Source: Lentibacillus persicus
GTDB lineage: Bacteria > Bacillota > Bacilli > Bacillales > Amphibacillaceae
Reading direction: 5' to 3'
DNA length: 64,000 bases
Assembly: GCF_900112705.1 (NCBI RefSeq)
Contig: NZ_FOMR01000002.1
Location: 62,001-126,000, forward strand
This document shows, one piece after another, positions 38,732-48,594 of this stretch. The notes below the pieces were generated by a model, which did not search any database, was not told where the DNA came from, and saw only the letters and a list, made by a program, of their open reading frames with translations. Position 1 is the stretch's first letter. Each line of letters starts with the position of its first letter. The position numbers and the translations under genes were made by a program.

Positions 38732-40495
38732 TTATAATCCGCACTTAAGCTGTGCACCACAGCTTGTACAAGTATTGCAGCCGCCAATATCCTCAATGCT
38801 TCCATTCCGGCAGACAGGGCATGTATCGCCGATTTCTGAACCGATGGATACATTCGTTTTATCTAATTCCTGAACAGTATCCATCAAAACAACTTTTGGT
38901 TTTTCGTCCTCAAACAGTTCAGCCTGTTCACCAGTGGCGTTTTCTTCAGCTTTTAAAGTCAGCACCTGTGTATCACGACTTCCATCGACATATACTGTTC
39001 CACCTTTTGCACCGCCATTATATAATCTGCGGTACACACTCTCGACCTGGTCCACAGTATAACCTTTAGGTGCGTTAACAGTTTTTGAAATAGAACTGTC
39101 CACCCAGTTCTGGATGACGCATTGTACGTCTGCGTGTTGCTCGGGCGACAGGTCCATAGCCGATACGAACCATTCCGGCAGTTTCTCTGGATCCTGATTA
39201 GGATTTTCATCCAGATATTCCTGAACGATATCGGCGTTGACTTCAATGAATTTACCTAACCGGCCGCTGCGATAGTAAGAAAAGGAAAAATATGGTTCCA
39301 ATCCTGTGCTCACGCCGGCCATTGTCCCAGTGGATCCAGTTGGTGCAACAGTCAGTAAATGTGAGTTGCGAATACCATACTTAAGAATGTTTTCTTTGAT
39401 ATCTTCCGGCATTTTTTGCATATAACCGGTGTTTATGAACGATTCTCGCAGGCTTTTTGTTTCGTCATCGGTCTCCCCATTCAAAAATGGGAAGCTACCC
39501 TTTTCTTTTGCCAGTTCAACTGATTCACGATATGCGGTCGTTGCAATGGTCTCAAAAATTTCGTCAACAAGCTCGTTACCTTCGTCTGACCCATACTTGG
39601 TCTCGCAATAGATCAGTAAATCATGCAGACCCATAACGCCAAGACCAACACGGCGTTCGCCCAGTGCTTGCTTTTTATTTTCTTCCAGGAAGTATGGCGT
39701 TGCGTCAATTACATTATCCTGCATTCTTACCCCGGTTTTGACTGTCTGTTTAAGTTTTTCAAAATCAACATTTTTTGACCGCTTGTCAGCCATCTGAGCC
39801 AAATTGACAGCAGCAAGGTTGCAGACAGAATATGGTGCAAGTGGTTGTTCTCCACACGGGTTTGTCGCAACGACCTGGTCGCCATATGCTTGTGCATTGG
39901 TCATTTCATTGGCATTATCAATAAAGAAAATACCAGGTTCAGCCGAATAAGTTGCACAAATGTTAATCAAATTCCATAATTCTTTTGCTTTGATACGCCG
40001 GTAAACCCGAACGCCGTACCCCATTTCTTCCCATTTGCGAACATCACCGACTTCATGCCACTGTTCATTGTATGCCTTCATTTCTTCATCAGTATAGTTC
40101 TCAACATCAGGGAAACGAAGCTCGTATTCACCGTCATTTTCTACGGCCTGCATAAAGTCTTTTGTGATACAGACTGAGATATTGGCGCCGGTTAAAAACT
40201 CAGGATTATGAACATCGTACGTCCCGCCTGTTACCAGTTTTTGCTCTGCTTCACGAATGGCAGCCTGTGTAAAACCACCCTGTCCCGGCATTGAACGGTA
40301 ATTGACAATCCCCTGGTAGAGATCCGCTTCCGTTTCAGTCAATGGTGTGAATTTTAATTTTTCTTCTGCAAGTGTTTTGATTTGTTCATCCTCTGTGTTT
40401 TCAATCAAATAACGTAAAATTCTCGGATTCTGCATTTTTGAGATGATAAATTCAATAATGTCCGGATGCGAATCGACTAACATGATCATTTGAGC
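38732..40495 (-). CDS. nrdJ: adenosylcobalamin-dependent ribonucleotide reductase, exon 2 (3' part)
   Basis: 587 codons that continue the protein from exon 1 after removal of the intron at 40496-40994. Starting with AQMIML, it carries the class II reductase core: ATNPCGEQPLAPYSVCNLAAVN with the active-site Cys, the phosphate-binding LLTVAPTGSTGTMAGV, and a C-terminal tail with two CxxC pairs (TCPVCRNG, CNTCTSCG) that re-reduce the active site. The frame stays open ~40 codons upstream of 40495, but those residues derive from intron sequence. Combined product about 852 aa, typical for NrdJ. Confidence 0.93.
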   Translation of the reverse strand, partial: AQMIMLVDSHPDIIEFIISKMQNPRILRYLIENTEDEQIKTLAEEKLKFTPLTETEADLYQGIVNYRSMPGQGGFTQAAIREAEQKLVTGGTYDVHNPEFLTGANISVCITKDFMQAVENDGEYELRFPDVENYTDEEMKAYNEQWHEVGDVRKWEEMGYGVRVYRRIKAKELWNLINICATYSAEPGIFFIDNANEMTNAQAYGDQVVATNPCGEQPLAPYSVCNLAAVNLAQMADKRSKNVDFEKLKQTVKTGVRMQDNVIDATPYFLEENKKQALGERRVGLGVMGLHDLLIYCETKYGSDEGNELVDEIFETIATTAYRESVELAKEKGSFPFLNGETDDETKSLRESFINTGYMQKMPEDIKENILKYGIRNSHLLTVAPTGSTGTMAGVSTGLEPYFSFSYYRSGRLGKFIEVNADIVQEYLDENPNQDPEKLPEWFVSAMDLSPEQHADVQCVIQNWVDSSISKTVNAPKGYTVDQVESVYRRLYNGGAKGGTVYVDGSRDTQVLTLKAEENATGEQAELFEDEKPKVVLMDTVQELDKTNVSIGSEIGDTCPVCRNGSIEDIGGCNTCTSCGAQLKCGL

Positions 40496-40994
40496 CATTT
40501 CGTTGCGTTGATACGCTACATCAACTCTCCAGGTCACCCTGAAGTTCAGACCATATCTTGCACATATGAAATGTGCCCTCGCGCTTCGAAATCGCTTGAT
40601 TTCTACTCTACTCACTTACGCTTTCACGTGTTTTCGATGGTCGTTGAACCTTCTTCTATAAGCAAATTCAAAAAGGACTTTAAAATTGCTCTATTAGAAG
40701 CTTGGCTGCTGGTTGTCTTTATCCACTTGTTATTTTTATGCTTTCACGCTTACCGTTTCCAGTTACGTTGTAGCTAACAAGTCATATATGATGCGTTTGA
40801 TATAGCTAAAATTATTTATAATCTCTTCTTCCCAAGTCAAGTACAAATTGCATTGTTGACGCTTTTTCGCATCATATAATTTCACGCTTTTTACACCTCA
40901 AATTTCAAATTTTTTTATGGGTGGTTTATCCAGGTGAAATTTAAAGAGTTCCCAGCAATTCACGAGGTTTTTTATAGACGAGGCACTACTGTTT
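40496..40994 (-). ncRNA. group I self-splicing intron in nrdJ
   Basis: 499 nt. Conserved core elements in order: P AATTGCTGGGAACTC (40960-40946), Q ACAACCAGCAGCCAAGC (ends near 40716-40700), R GGTTCAACGACCATCG (40650-40635), S AAGATATGGTCTGAACTTC (40559-40541). P7 pairs GACCAT of R with ATGGTC of S. P1 pairs 5'-exon AGACGTGGT (41003-40995) with guide GCCTCGTCT (40984-40976), placing a U-G pair at the 5' splice site. The intron ends with G (40496). P8 is GCACAT/ATGTGC. Splicing joins GGSRRG to AQMIML in frame; unspliced RNA hits a TAG within three codons. Subgroup IA is suggested by the extra hairpins between R and S. Confidence 0.93.
40763..40885 (-). CDS. small ORF inside the group I intron
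   Basis: 40 codons from GTG 40885 with GAGGTG 10 nt upstream, ending TAA at 40763. The peptide is Lys/Tyr-rich (starts MKLYDAKKRQQ) and shows no LAGLIDADG, GIY-YIG or HNH motif. It may be a remnant of a lost homing endonuclease ORF in a peripheral loop, or simply chance. Confidence 0.3.
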   Translation of the reverse strand: MKLYDAKKRQQCNLYLTWEEEIINNFSYIKRIIYDLLATT

Positions 40995-41789
40995 ACCACG
41001 TCTTGATCCGCCTTGTTCCACGAGATGCGTCAGCTTAGCGATATCGTCCAGCCAGGAAACTGATCCTGACGACTTTCCATTCACGCCTCTTGCCAAGGCA
41101 TTGCGAGGTCTCAGTGTCGAACCATTTGTACCGACACCACCACCGCGGGACATTATTTCCATCACCTGTTTACGATGATCTGATATACCTTCACGTGAGT
41201 CTTTAATATTCGGCATGACATAACAGTTGAAATAGGTCACATCCGTCTCTGCTCCCGCACCGTATAGCACGCGTCCTGCAGGAATAAAATTCATGCTGCT
41301 CAGTTCTTCATCAAAAGTTTCAAACCATTTATCCTGCTGTTCTTTTGTTGTTTCAACAGCTGCCAGACCGGCTGCATTCCGTTTAGCAATTTGCTCATAG
41401 AAAACCTCGAGCGGCTTATCAATCACACTGAGTGACCGTCTGATAATACCTGTTGAAGCTTCCTCTTCATCGTCAAGGACAGAAACAAAATCTGATTCCA
41501 CCTCAACCATTGCTTCTTTCTTATCCCAATCAACCGACTTAATAAACCCCAGCCCCCGGGCCGGAAACTTAGGATCGGCCTTAACCGTCAATACAACAAA
41601 ATCTCCTGATTTTAACGTTGACTTTCCGGTATCCTTAAAAGCATACCGATCAAGCATAACCAACCGTGATACGCCTTTATGCGTTAATGTCATATCATCT
41701 GTAACCGGGTGTACCTGCGGAAACTGTTTTATATCCTCATTCAACGCTTGTACATCAATTCCATGCCGGTTCTCTACAGCAGTCGACAT
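40995..41789 (-). CDS. nrdJ: adenosylcobalamin-dependent ribonucleotide reductase, exon 1 (5' part)
   Basis: 265 codons. N-terminal part of class II ribonucleoside reductase, which makes deoxyribonucleotides using adenosylcobalamin, independent of oxygen. Seen: NFIPAGRVLYGAGAE, TYFNCYVMP (redox Cys) and EIMSRGGGVGTNGSTLRPRN. ATG at 41789 follows AAAGGGAGTG. The coding sequence stops being homologous after GGSRRG; the group I intron follows and must be spliced out. Two NrdR boxes upstream indicate dNTP-level control. It uses the same cofactor as the mutase at the left edge of the window. Confidence 0.93.
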
Positions 41790-41850
41790 ATTTAATTCAC
41801 TCCCTTTCGTAAATATGCTATTATTAACATACCACATTTTAAAAGAATAA

Positions 41851-41866
41851 AACAATATATGGTGCT
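41851..41866. promoter_or_regulatory. NrdR box, proximal
   Basis: AACAATATATGGTGCT on the plus strand, 62 bp upstream of the nrdJ start. Matches the ACAcwATATaTwGTGT-type NrdR repressor site. Confidence 0.7.
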
Positions 41867-41882
41867 TAAATTTATAAAATAA

Positions 41883-41898
41883 TACAATATATGGTGTT
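41883..41898. promoter_or_regulatory. NrdR box, distal
   Basis: TACAATATATGGTGTT, 32 bp from the proximal box (three helical turns), the tandem arrangement typical for NrdR. The remaining stretch 41900-42110 holds no gene and no further structure that I could recognise. Confidence 0.7.
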
Positions 41899-42110
41899 TA
41901 GAACAAATCTTTTATGTTTTGTCAATATCGGAAAGGCATCAAAAAAATAAGATAAAACCAGAAAAATCGCGCTATCGATGAATAATACAAGGTTAATGAC
42001 ATTTTTTGAATTTAATTCATAAGGTCATATAAGAAGTTCGGCAAATATTGTCACCACCGTTATCGCGTAACAATCCATCAAAGTTAAACAGCCAGTGCCA
42101 TTAATATTCT

Positions 42111-42139
42111 TTGAAAAAAATCCTGAACACACTTATAAT
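42111..42139 (+). promoter_or_regulatory. sigma-A promoter of yqhL
   Basis: TTGAAA (42111-42116), 17-nt spacer, TATAAT (42134-42139), 38 bp before the start codon. Confidence 0.85.
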
Positions 42140-42176
42140 AGATAGTGGAAAGATTTAGACTGACGGGGGAGTCAAA

Positions 42177-42548
42177 ATGGAAATTTTAATCACAGCAGCT
42201 GTTGTTATTCTCGCAGTTGTGATGTTTCGTTATTTCAGACAAAAAAACGTCTTGAAAACTTTAACGGAAGATCAGTTCCGCGAAGGCTACAGAAAAGCAC
42301 AGCTTATTGATGTCCGTGAACCAAATGAGTTTGATAAGGGACATATACTCGGGGCGCGTAATATACCGTTAACACAAATGAAACAGCGACTTGTCGAGCT
42401 GAGAAAAGACAAGCCGGTTTATTTATATTGCCAGGGCGGCTCACGGTCAGCGCGAGCTGCACAACTGCTCCACAAAAATGGCTATGAAGATATTAACCAG
42501 CTTAAAGGCGGTTTTAAAAAGTGGACAGGCAAAGTAAAATCAAAGTAA
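42177..42548 (+). CDS. yqhL: rhodanese-like domain protein YqhL
   Basis: 123 aa. An N-terminal membrane helix (3-20) anchors a single rhodanese domain with the signature IDVREPNEFDKGHI and the persulfide-forming Cys in YLYCQGGSRSA. Sulfur carrier or transferase of unknown acceptor. ATG at 42177 behind GGGGGAG. Convergent with gcvPB through a shared terminator. Confidence 0.9.
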   Translation: MEILITAAVVILAVVMFRYFRQKNVLKTLTEDQFREGYRKAQLIDVREPNEFDKGHILGARNIPLTQMKQRLVELRKDKPVYLYCQGGSRSARAAQLLHKNGYEDINQLKGGFKKWTGKVKSK

Positions 42549-42559
42549 ATCGAATATAA

Positions 42560-42597
42560 TAAAATGGACGGAGATGCTTATCTCCGTCCATTTTATT
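42560..42597. terminator. bidirectional terminator between yqhL and gcvPB
   Basis: AAAATGGACGGAGAT pairs with the ATCTCCGTCCATTTT arm around a tiny loop; T-rich on both sides. Confidence 0.9.
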
Positions 42598-42611
42598 TGT
42601 CTCTCTCGGGT

Positions 42612-44069
42612 TTAAGGCTGATAACGCAATATCGGTTTGCGTGCAGCCGTTGTTTCATCCATACGTCTTACAGGGGTCTCATGCGGAGCTTCCTGTACGA
42701 GTTCCGGATCGCCCTTCGCCTCTCTGGAAATGGCCAGCATCGCTTCAATGTACCCATCCAATGTTTCTTTTGATTCAGTTTCGGTTGGTTCGGTCATCAT
42801 GGCTTCTTCCACGTTAAGCGGAAAGTAGATTGTCGGCGGGTGATAGCCATAATCAAGCAGTCGCTTGGCGATATCCAATGTGCGAACGCCCAGTTGCTTC
42901 TGATTTTTACCTGATATAACAAATTCATGCTTACAGTGCTGGGAATATGGCAATGCATATTCCTCTTCCAATCTGCGCATTACATAGTTTGCATTCACGA
43001 CTGCGTATTCACTTACTTTCTTAAGGCCTTCAGCGCCCATTGTCCGAATATACGTGTAAGCCCGCAAATAAATACCGAAATTGCCATAGTACGGCTTTAT
43101 CCGGCCGATAGATTCAGGGCGGTCATAATCAAATACAAATTCACTGTCTTTTTTCGTAAGCACCGGTTTCGGCAAAAAAGGCGCAAATTCCTCGGTTACG
43201 CCGACTGGTCCTGAGCCAGGTCCGCCGCCGCCATGTGGTCCGGTAAATGTTTTGTGCAGGTTTAGGTGCACAACATCAAATCCCATGTCTCCGGGACGGA
43301 CAAATCCCATAATAGCATTGAGGTTAGCACCATCATAATAAAGTTTTCCGCCTGCCCCATGAACAATTTCCGCCATTTCCATTATCTCGGTCTCAAATAA
43401 CCCGAGGGTGTTTGGGTTTGTCAACATTAAAGCTGCTGTATCTTCATCCACGACACGTTTTAAATCTTCAATATCCACTAAGCCATTCTCATTTGTTTTA
43501 ACCGTTACAGCATCAAGCCCAGCAACGGTGACCGATGCCGGATTTGTACCATGAGCAGAATCCGGAACAATCACATTGGTGCGATTGAACTCACCGTTTT
43601 TCTCATGGAGGGCACGAATCATCATCAGCCCGCTCCACTCGCCTTGTGCACCGGCGGCCGATTGAAGCGAAAAGTCATGCATCCCTGTTATTTCACTGAG
43701 CGACGTTTGCAAATCGTACATTATTTCCATCGCGCCCTGCACCGTTTTTGGATCCTGATGAGGATGAATGTGACTGAATCCTGCCAGCCTTGCTACATCT
43801 TCATTTATTTTCGGGTTATATTTCATGGTGCAGGACCCGAGCGGATAGAATCCGGAATCGACGCCATAGTTACGGTTCGAGAGTGCCGTATAATGACGCA
43901 TGAGATCGAGTTCACTGACTTCCGGCAGACCAGGAGCTTCTTGACGGATGTATGCTTCATCAAATTCATCTTCCAAATTTATTTCCGGAACGTCCATCTC
44001 CGGTAAACTGTAGCTCGTCCTGCCCTCTTTGCCGCGTTCGAAAATTAACGGAAAATCAGTCTTAGCCAT
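42612..44069 (-). CDS. gcvPB: glycine dehydrogenase (decarboxylating) subunit 2
   Basis: 485 aa. PLP-carrying half of the split P-protein, decarboxylating glycine and passing the aminomethyl group to lipoylated H protein. PLP Lys in [21 protein letters not shown]. Needs GcvPA as partner, encoded immediately upstream with an 8-bp overlap. ATG after GGGGGA. Confidence 0.95.
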   Translation of the reverse strand: MAKTDFPLIFERGKEGRTSYSLPEMDVPEINLEDEFDEAYIRQEAPGLPEVSELDLMRHYTALSNRNYGVDSGFYPLGSCTMKYNPKINEDVARLAGFSHIHPHQDPKTVQGAMEIMYDLQTSLSEITGMHDFSLQSAAGAQGEWSGLMMIRALHEKNGEFNRTNVIVPDSAHGTNPASVTVAGLDAVTVKTNENGLVDIEDLKRVVDEDTAALMLTNPNTLGLFETEIMEMAEIVHGAGGKLYYDGANLNAIMGFVRPGDMGFDVVHLNLHKTFTGPHGGGGPGSGPVGVTEEFAPFLPKPVLTKKDSEFVFDYDRPESIGRIKPYYGNFGIYLRAYTYIRTMGAEGLKKVSEYAVVNANYVMRRLEEEYALPYSQHCKHEFVISGKNQKQLGVRTLDIAKRLLDYGYHPPTIYFPLNVEEAMMTEPTETESKETLDGYIEAMLAISREAKGDPELVQEAPHETPVRRMDETTAARKPILRYQP

Positions 44070-45411
44070 TAATATCCCCCAATTCTTTTACCAAGTTATC
44101 TATCTCATCTTTTGAACGGTTTTCAGTTACAGCTACTAACATGTGCCCGGCGAGTTCCGGATAGTAAAACTCCAGATCATAACCGCCAATTATACCTTTA
44201 TCCAAAAGTTTTGCATTTACATTCGTCACGCTTTCAGAAAGCTTCACAACCAATTCATTAAAAAACGGACCATTAAATGAAGCAGCTATCCCTATATTTT
44301 CAAGTTGCTGTTTTGCATAGCGTGCTTTTTGCATATTCAAAACTGCCATTTTGCGGAGACCGTGTTTGCCGATGGAACTCATCGCAACTGAACTGGCCAG
44401 GGCGTTTAATGCCTGGTTGGAACAGATGTTAGATGTCGCTTTATCACGTCTGATATGCTGTTCCCTCGCCTGGAGTGTCAGAACAAAGCCACGTTCACCA
44501 TTTTCATCAGTTGTTTGTCCGACCAATCTCCCGGGAACTTTCCGCTTTAATTTATCGGTTGTGGCAAAATAACCACAGTGCGGTCCCCCAAATTGAGCCG
44601 GGATGCCAAATACCTGGGTATCGCCTACAACAATATCAGCACCAAAATTACCCGGAGGAGTTAAATACCCCAAAGCTAACGGATTGCTTGAGACAAGAAA
44701 CATCGTCTTTTTCTGCTTCCGAATAATTTCCTGTACATCGTTCATCGGTTCAATCTGCCCAAAAAAGTTCGGATACTGAATCACAACACTTGCCGTTTCA
44801 TCATCAATCTCATTATCCAACTGCTCAAGATCAGTTATACCGCTTTGGTGATCAATTTCAATGACTTCAAGGTTTTGACCTTTGGCATACGTATGAATTA
44901 CTGCGCGTGACTCGGGGTGGACTGTTTTAGATACAAGGATTTTCTTTCGTTTTGTCTGGCCTGCACTTAACGTGACAGCTTCAGCCAAAGCTGTTCCGCC
45001 ATCATACATAGAAGAGTTTGCAACTTCCATACCTGTCAATTCACAAATCATTGTTTGAAACTCAAAAATCGCCTGTAATTCACCTTGGGAAATTTCCGGC
45101 TGATAGGGTGTATAGGCTGTATAAAATTCTGAACGTGAAATAACATGGTCAACAACAGAGGGAATATAGTGATCATAGACACCAGCCCCTAAAAAGGAGG
45201 TATATTCCTTCAGGTTGGCATTTTTGCTTGCCAGTTTTGTCAGCTCTTGCATTAATGCTGATTCATTTGCAGGTTTTTTCAAGTTTAACTCCTGTTTAAA
45301 CCGAACATTCTCCGGGATATCCGAAAATAGTTCCTCGGTGGAATCAACACCGATGGCATCGAGCATTTCTTGTTTATCTGTTTCAGTCATAGGCAAATAG
45401 CGAAATTCCAT
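44062..45411 (-). CDS. gcvPA: glycine dehydrogenase (decarboxylating) subunit 1
   Basis: 449 aa. N-terminal half of the P-protein, same fold as GcvPB but without the PLP lysine; [20 protein letters not shown] and [12 protein letters not shown] are diagnostic. ATG after AAGGAGG, 18 bp after gcvT. The split gcvPA/gcvPB form is usual in Firmicutes. Confidence 0.95.
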   Translation of the reverse strand: MEFRYLPMTETDKQEMLDAIGVDSTEELFSDIPENVRFKQELNLKKPANESALMQELTKLASKNANLKEYTSFLGAGVYDHYIPSVVDHVISRSEFYTAYTPYQPEISQGELQAIFEFQTMICELTGMEVANSSMYDGGTALAEAVTLSAGQTKRKKILVSKTVHPESRAVIHTYAKGQNLEVIEIDHQSGITDLEQLDNEIDDETASVVIQYPNFFGQIEPMNDVQEIIRKQKKTMFLVSSNPLALGYLTPPGNFGADIVVGDTQVFGIPAQFGGPHCGYFATTDKLKRKVPGRLVGQTTDENGERGFVLTLQAREQHIRRDKATSNICSNQALNALASSVAMSSIGKHGLRKMAVLNMQKARYAKQQLENIGIAASFNGPFFNELVVKLSESVTNVNAKLLDKGIIGGYDLEFYYPELAGHMLVAVTENRSKDEIDNLVKELGDING

Positions 45412-45429
45412 TTAATCATCTCCTCCTTC

Positions 45430-46533
45430 TTACTTCCGTTTATAAAATGGCGTCTCAATAACAACCGCCTTAAGCATTCGCTTTCGCACTTGCACATGCA
45501 GTTCGTTTCCCAATGCTGCGTATTGACTGTCTACAAGTGCCAAACCAATATTTTTCTTTAAAGTTGGTGACTGCGTGCCGGTTGTGACAAACCCTGCCTC
45601 TGTTTCCCCTGCAAAAACTTTATAATCAGTGCGGGGGATTCCTTTATCAATCATTTCAATACCGACAAGTTTTCGCTTGGGCCCATTTTCGATTTGCTCT
45701 TTAAGCACTTCTTTACCAATAAAATCATGTTCTTTGTCAACTTTAACAGCAAATTTCATCCCGGCCTCTACAGGCGAAATTGTTTCAGAAATTTCCTGGC
45801 CATACAGTGGTAATTTTGCTTCGAAACGCAGTGTGTCACGAGCTCCAAGACCGATTGGCTCAAGCCCCTCGTCCTTGCCTGAATCAAGTATTGAATGCCA
45901 AAGCGCTCGCCCTTTTTCCGCCTTGAGATATATTTCAAAACCGTCTTCCCCTGTATAACCTGTCCGCGAAACAATTGCAGATGCATCTGCTTGGGTGAAA
46001 TAAACAGGATCTTCAAATCGAAATGGTTTTATTTCATTTAGTGGTACATCCGTCAATCGCTGCAGGATATTCTCAGCAAGCGGCCCCTGTAACGCCAGTT
46101 GAACATAATCTTCTGTGACATTATTAATATCAACGTTGCCTTCTTTATGTTCAACCAGCCACTCAAAATCTTTTTCAGTATTAGCGGCATTGACGACGAG
46201 TAAATATTTATTCGTATCAAGCATATAAACAATGAAATCGTCGATCGTTCCGCCGTCTTCATTACACATAAACGTATATTTTGCACGTTTTGGGGTCAAT
46301 TTTGAAATGTCGTTTGTAATCATTTTTTGCAGGAACGGCAGACTGTCCTGTCCTTCAACCATAATTTCGCCCATATGGGACACATCAAACAACCCTGCCT
46401 TTGTTCGTGTAATTTCGTGTTCATGTTTAACACCACTGAATTGAACCGGCAGCTCCCATCCTCCGAAATCAATCGTCTTGCCTCCCCATTTTTCATATTC
46501 AGGAAACAACGGTGTTCGTTTTAAATCGCTCAT
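45430..46533 (-). CDS. gcvT: glycine cleavage system aminomethyltransferase T protein
   Basis: 367 aa. It transfers the methylene from H-protein-bound aminomethyl to THF, releasing ammonia. Folate-binding hallmarks: DVSHMGEI near residue 50, the catalytic Asp region MTNDISKL, and [18 protein letters not shown] after AAGGAG. Operon leader contains a glycine riboswitch, so expression rises with glycine. Confidence 0.95.
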   Translation of the reverse strand: MSDLKRTPLFPEYEKWGGKTIDFGGWELPVQFSGVKHEHEITRTKAGLFDVSHMGEIMVEGQDSLPFLQKMITNDISKLTPKRAKYTFMCNEDGGTIDDFIVYMLDTNKYLLVVNAANTEKDFEWLVEHKEGNVDINNVTEDYVQLALQGPLAENILQRLTDVPLNEIKPFRFEDPVYFTQADASAIVSRTGYTGEDGFEIYLKAEKGRALWHSILDSGKDEGLEPIGLGARDTLRFEAKLPLYGQEISETISPVEAGMKFAVKVDKEHDFIGKEVLKEQIENGPKRKLVGIEMIDKGIPRTDYKVFAGETEAGFVTTGTQSPTLKKNIGLALVDSQYAALGNELHVQVRKRMLKAVVIETPFYKRK

Positions 46534-46585
46534 AGCTCCAGCTCCTTCTTAAGAATTTGGCCTTCCATTTCAGCCGAAATTGGAC

Positions 46586-46623
46586 ACAAAAAATAGAGAC
46601 TCCCTGTTATAAGGGAATCTCTG
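46586..46623 (-). terminator. riboswitch-controlled terminator of gcvT
   Basis: Minus strand AGAGATTCCCT pairs with AGGGAGTCTCT, followed by ATTTTTT. Its 5' arm overlaps the GGACAGAG closing strand of aptamer 2, the standard ON-switch layout. Confidence 0.88.
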
Positions 46624-46816
46624 TCCTTCAACCAGAAAGTTGCACACTTTTTGAAACCGGATTCATTACGGGCAAAGTGCTTGCTTCGTGGGTGGTTTAC
46701 GATGTAAACACTCTCCAGAGCCGCGTCCTGCAAGAGTCTTTTTGCCTGAGAGATTCACAAAATCGCTTGCTCCTTCGGCGTTACTGCTTTTATAAGCAGT
46801 AAACTCTCCCCTTGCA
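46620..46816 (-). promoter_or_regulatory. tandem glycine riboswitch
   Basis: Aptamer 1 (about 46816-46721) shows the canonical GGGGAGAG start, CGCCGAAGGAGCAA core, ATCTCTCAGGCAAAA and CTCTTGCAGGACGC. Aptamer 2 (about 46720-46620) starts GGAGAGTGTTTAC and ends GGACAGAG, but its core reads ACCCACGAAGCAA and CTTTCTGG, differing from the consensus ACCGAAGG/ACCGACGGAGCAA and CTTTCAGG. Layout closely follows the B. subtilis gcvT leader. Confidence 0.93.
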
Positions 46817-46941
46817 ATCATTCGCATAATGATATTTATTGTTTTGGTTATACTATGTAAGAACCTGAGATGATCTATATCACTCGTATTATATCATATA
46901 AACATTCATAAAATCATTAATTTATGTAAAAGGAGTTCACA

Positions 46942-48594
46942 ATGCGCCACATAGATATTCAAAAAGACACCTCTTTTGTAAATGAGTTTGAAGAGACTCT
47001 CCATACAGAAGGACCATTTTCGTCGTGGAAACTTTTTCAAATGAATTATCAGGCTGCCCTGACAACCATGGCACCATCATTTGAAGGCTTAAAAGCATTG
47101 GATTATTTGCCTCAGATGGATTTTATGGAACATCAAATTTCGAGCGCAAGAAAAGCAATAGAAGAAATGAACGGTCGTGCAATTTTAGCCGATGAAGTGG
47201 GTCTTGGGAAAACAATTGAAGCAGGTCTTATTTTAAAAGAATACATGCTGAGAGGCTTAGTCAAAAAAGCATTGATTATCGTCCCTGCCTCATTAGTGAA
47301 TCAATGGGCGAAAGAACTTAATGAAAAATTTTACATCCCAGCTGTTACATTCCGAAAAAGTTATCCTTGGGATCAATATGATGTAATTATTACATCGATT
47401 GATACCGCCAAACGGTCCCCCCACCGTGAACAAATACTCGAACAAGATTATGACATGCTGCTGGTTGATGAAGCACATAAGCTTAAAAACCATAAAACAA
47501 AAAACTTTGCATTTGTAAAATCCTTAAAGAAAAAATACTGCCTGTTGCTGACAGCAACCCCCGTCCAAAACCGGCTGGTCGAAATTTTTAATCTTGTATC
47601 TATATTAAAGCCCGGACATCTTGGGGACTACGATTCCTTTTTAAAACAATATGGAAAAGACCGTAATAGCTTAAAAGAAGATGCCTATTTAAAACAGCTC
47701 GTTCAAAAAGTAATGATACGAAACACACGGCAAAACACCCAGTTTGATCACATCAAGCGCAATATTGAAACCATTTGGCTCGATTTCGGCAGTGAAGAAA
47801 AGAAGGTTTATGAGCAATTGGACAATTCAACCGATACCTTTCCTGCCTTTTCAAAAATAACGTTGCTCAGAGAACTGTGTTCATCACGCGAAGCTTGTTA
47901 CTTGTCATTAAAGAAAATGATCAATGCCAACACAGAACAAAAAGTAGAACCTATAACAACAGCAATCGAACAGCTCCCCCAGCATGTGAAGGCTGCGAAA
48001 ACAGTTGAGTTAATCAAGCAATTCAACGATAGAAAAGTAATTATCTTTACCGAATACCGGGCAACGCAAGTATACTTGCAATGGTACCTCAAGGAGAATG
48101 GTATTTTATCCGTTCCATACAGGGGAGGTTTTAACAAAGGCAAAAAGGACTGGATGAGGCAGTTATTTGAAACTAAGGCACAGGTGTTGATTGCAACGGA
48201 AGCCGGTGGAGAAGGCATCAATCTCCAATTCTGCAACTATTTAATTAACTACGACCTCCCGTGGAATCCGATGCGTCTTGAACAGCGCATTGGCAGAGTT
48301 CACCGATACGGTCAGAAAAATGACGTCCATATTTTTAATATGGCCATCCGCGGAACCGTTGAAGAACATATTATGACACTCTTGTATGAGAAAATTAAAT
48401 TATTTGAACAAGTTATCGGTAACCTGGACAGTATTCTTGCCGAATTAAACATAAACGATATTGAATCCGAAATACAATCAATATTTTCCACGTCCTCGTC
48501 ATCAGGCGAAGCTAAAATAAAATTAAATAACCTTTCGTCTGTTATAAATTTGACACATCAGCAGGCCGAACAGGAGGAGCATTATGGAAATTAA
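46942..48594 (+). CDS. yqhH: SNF2-family DEAD/DEAH helicase YqhH
   Basis: 550 aa. Swi2/Snf2 ATPase with Walker A in LADEVGLGKTIEAGLI, motif II LLVDEAHKLKN, motif III LLTATPVQN and motif VI MRLEQRIGRVHRYGQ. A RapA/HepA-like translocase of unknown target; no extra DNA-binding domain is evident. Divergent from gcvT; overlaps yqhG by 11 bp, so the two likely act together. Confidence 0.92.
   Translation: MRHIDIQKDTSFVNEFEETLHTEGPFSSWKLFQMNYQAALTTMAPSFEGLKALDYLPQMDFMEHQISSARKAIEEMNGRAILADEVGLGKTIEAGLILKEYMLRGLVKKALIIVPASLVNQWAKELNEKFYIPAVTFRKSYPWDQYDVIITSIDTAKRSPHREQILEQDYDMLLVDEAHKLKNHKTKNFAFVKSLKKKYCLLLTATPVQNRLVEIFNLVSILKPGHLGDYDSFLKQYGKDRNSLKEDAYLKQLVQKVMIRNTRQNTQFDHIKRNIETIWLDFGSEEKKVYEQLDNSTDTFPAFSKITLLRELCSSREACYLSLKKMINANTEQKVEPITTAIEQLPQHVKAAKTVELIKQFNDRKVIIFTEYRATQVYLQWYLKENGILSVPYRGGFNKGKKDWMRQLFETKAQVLIATEAGGEGINLQFCNYLINYDLPWNPMRLEQRIGRVHRYGQKNDVHIFNMAIRGTVEEHIMTLLYEKIKLFEQVIGNLDSILAELNINDIESEIQSIFSTSSSSGEAKIKLNNLSSVINLTHQQAEQEEHYGN

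Noticed and set aside
40496-40994. Intein or group II intron in nrdJ
   Set aside because: The insert contains in-frame stops, so it is no intein; it lacks the GUGYG start and domain V of group II introns.
38732-41789. nrdJ as a frameshifted pseudogene or two separate genes
   Set aside because: The break falls at a conserved motif, the insert has a complete group I intron core and removing it restores the frame exactly.
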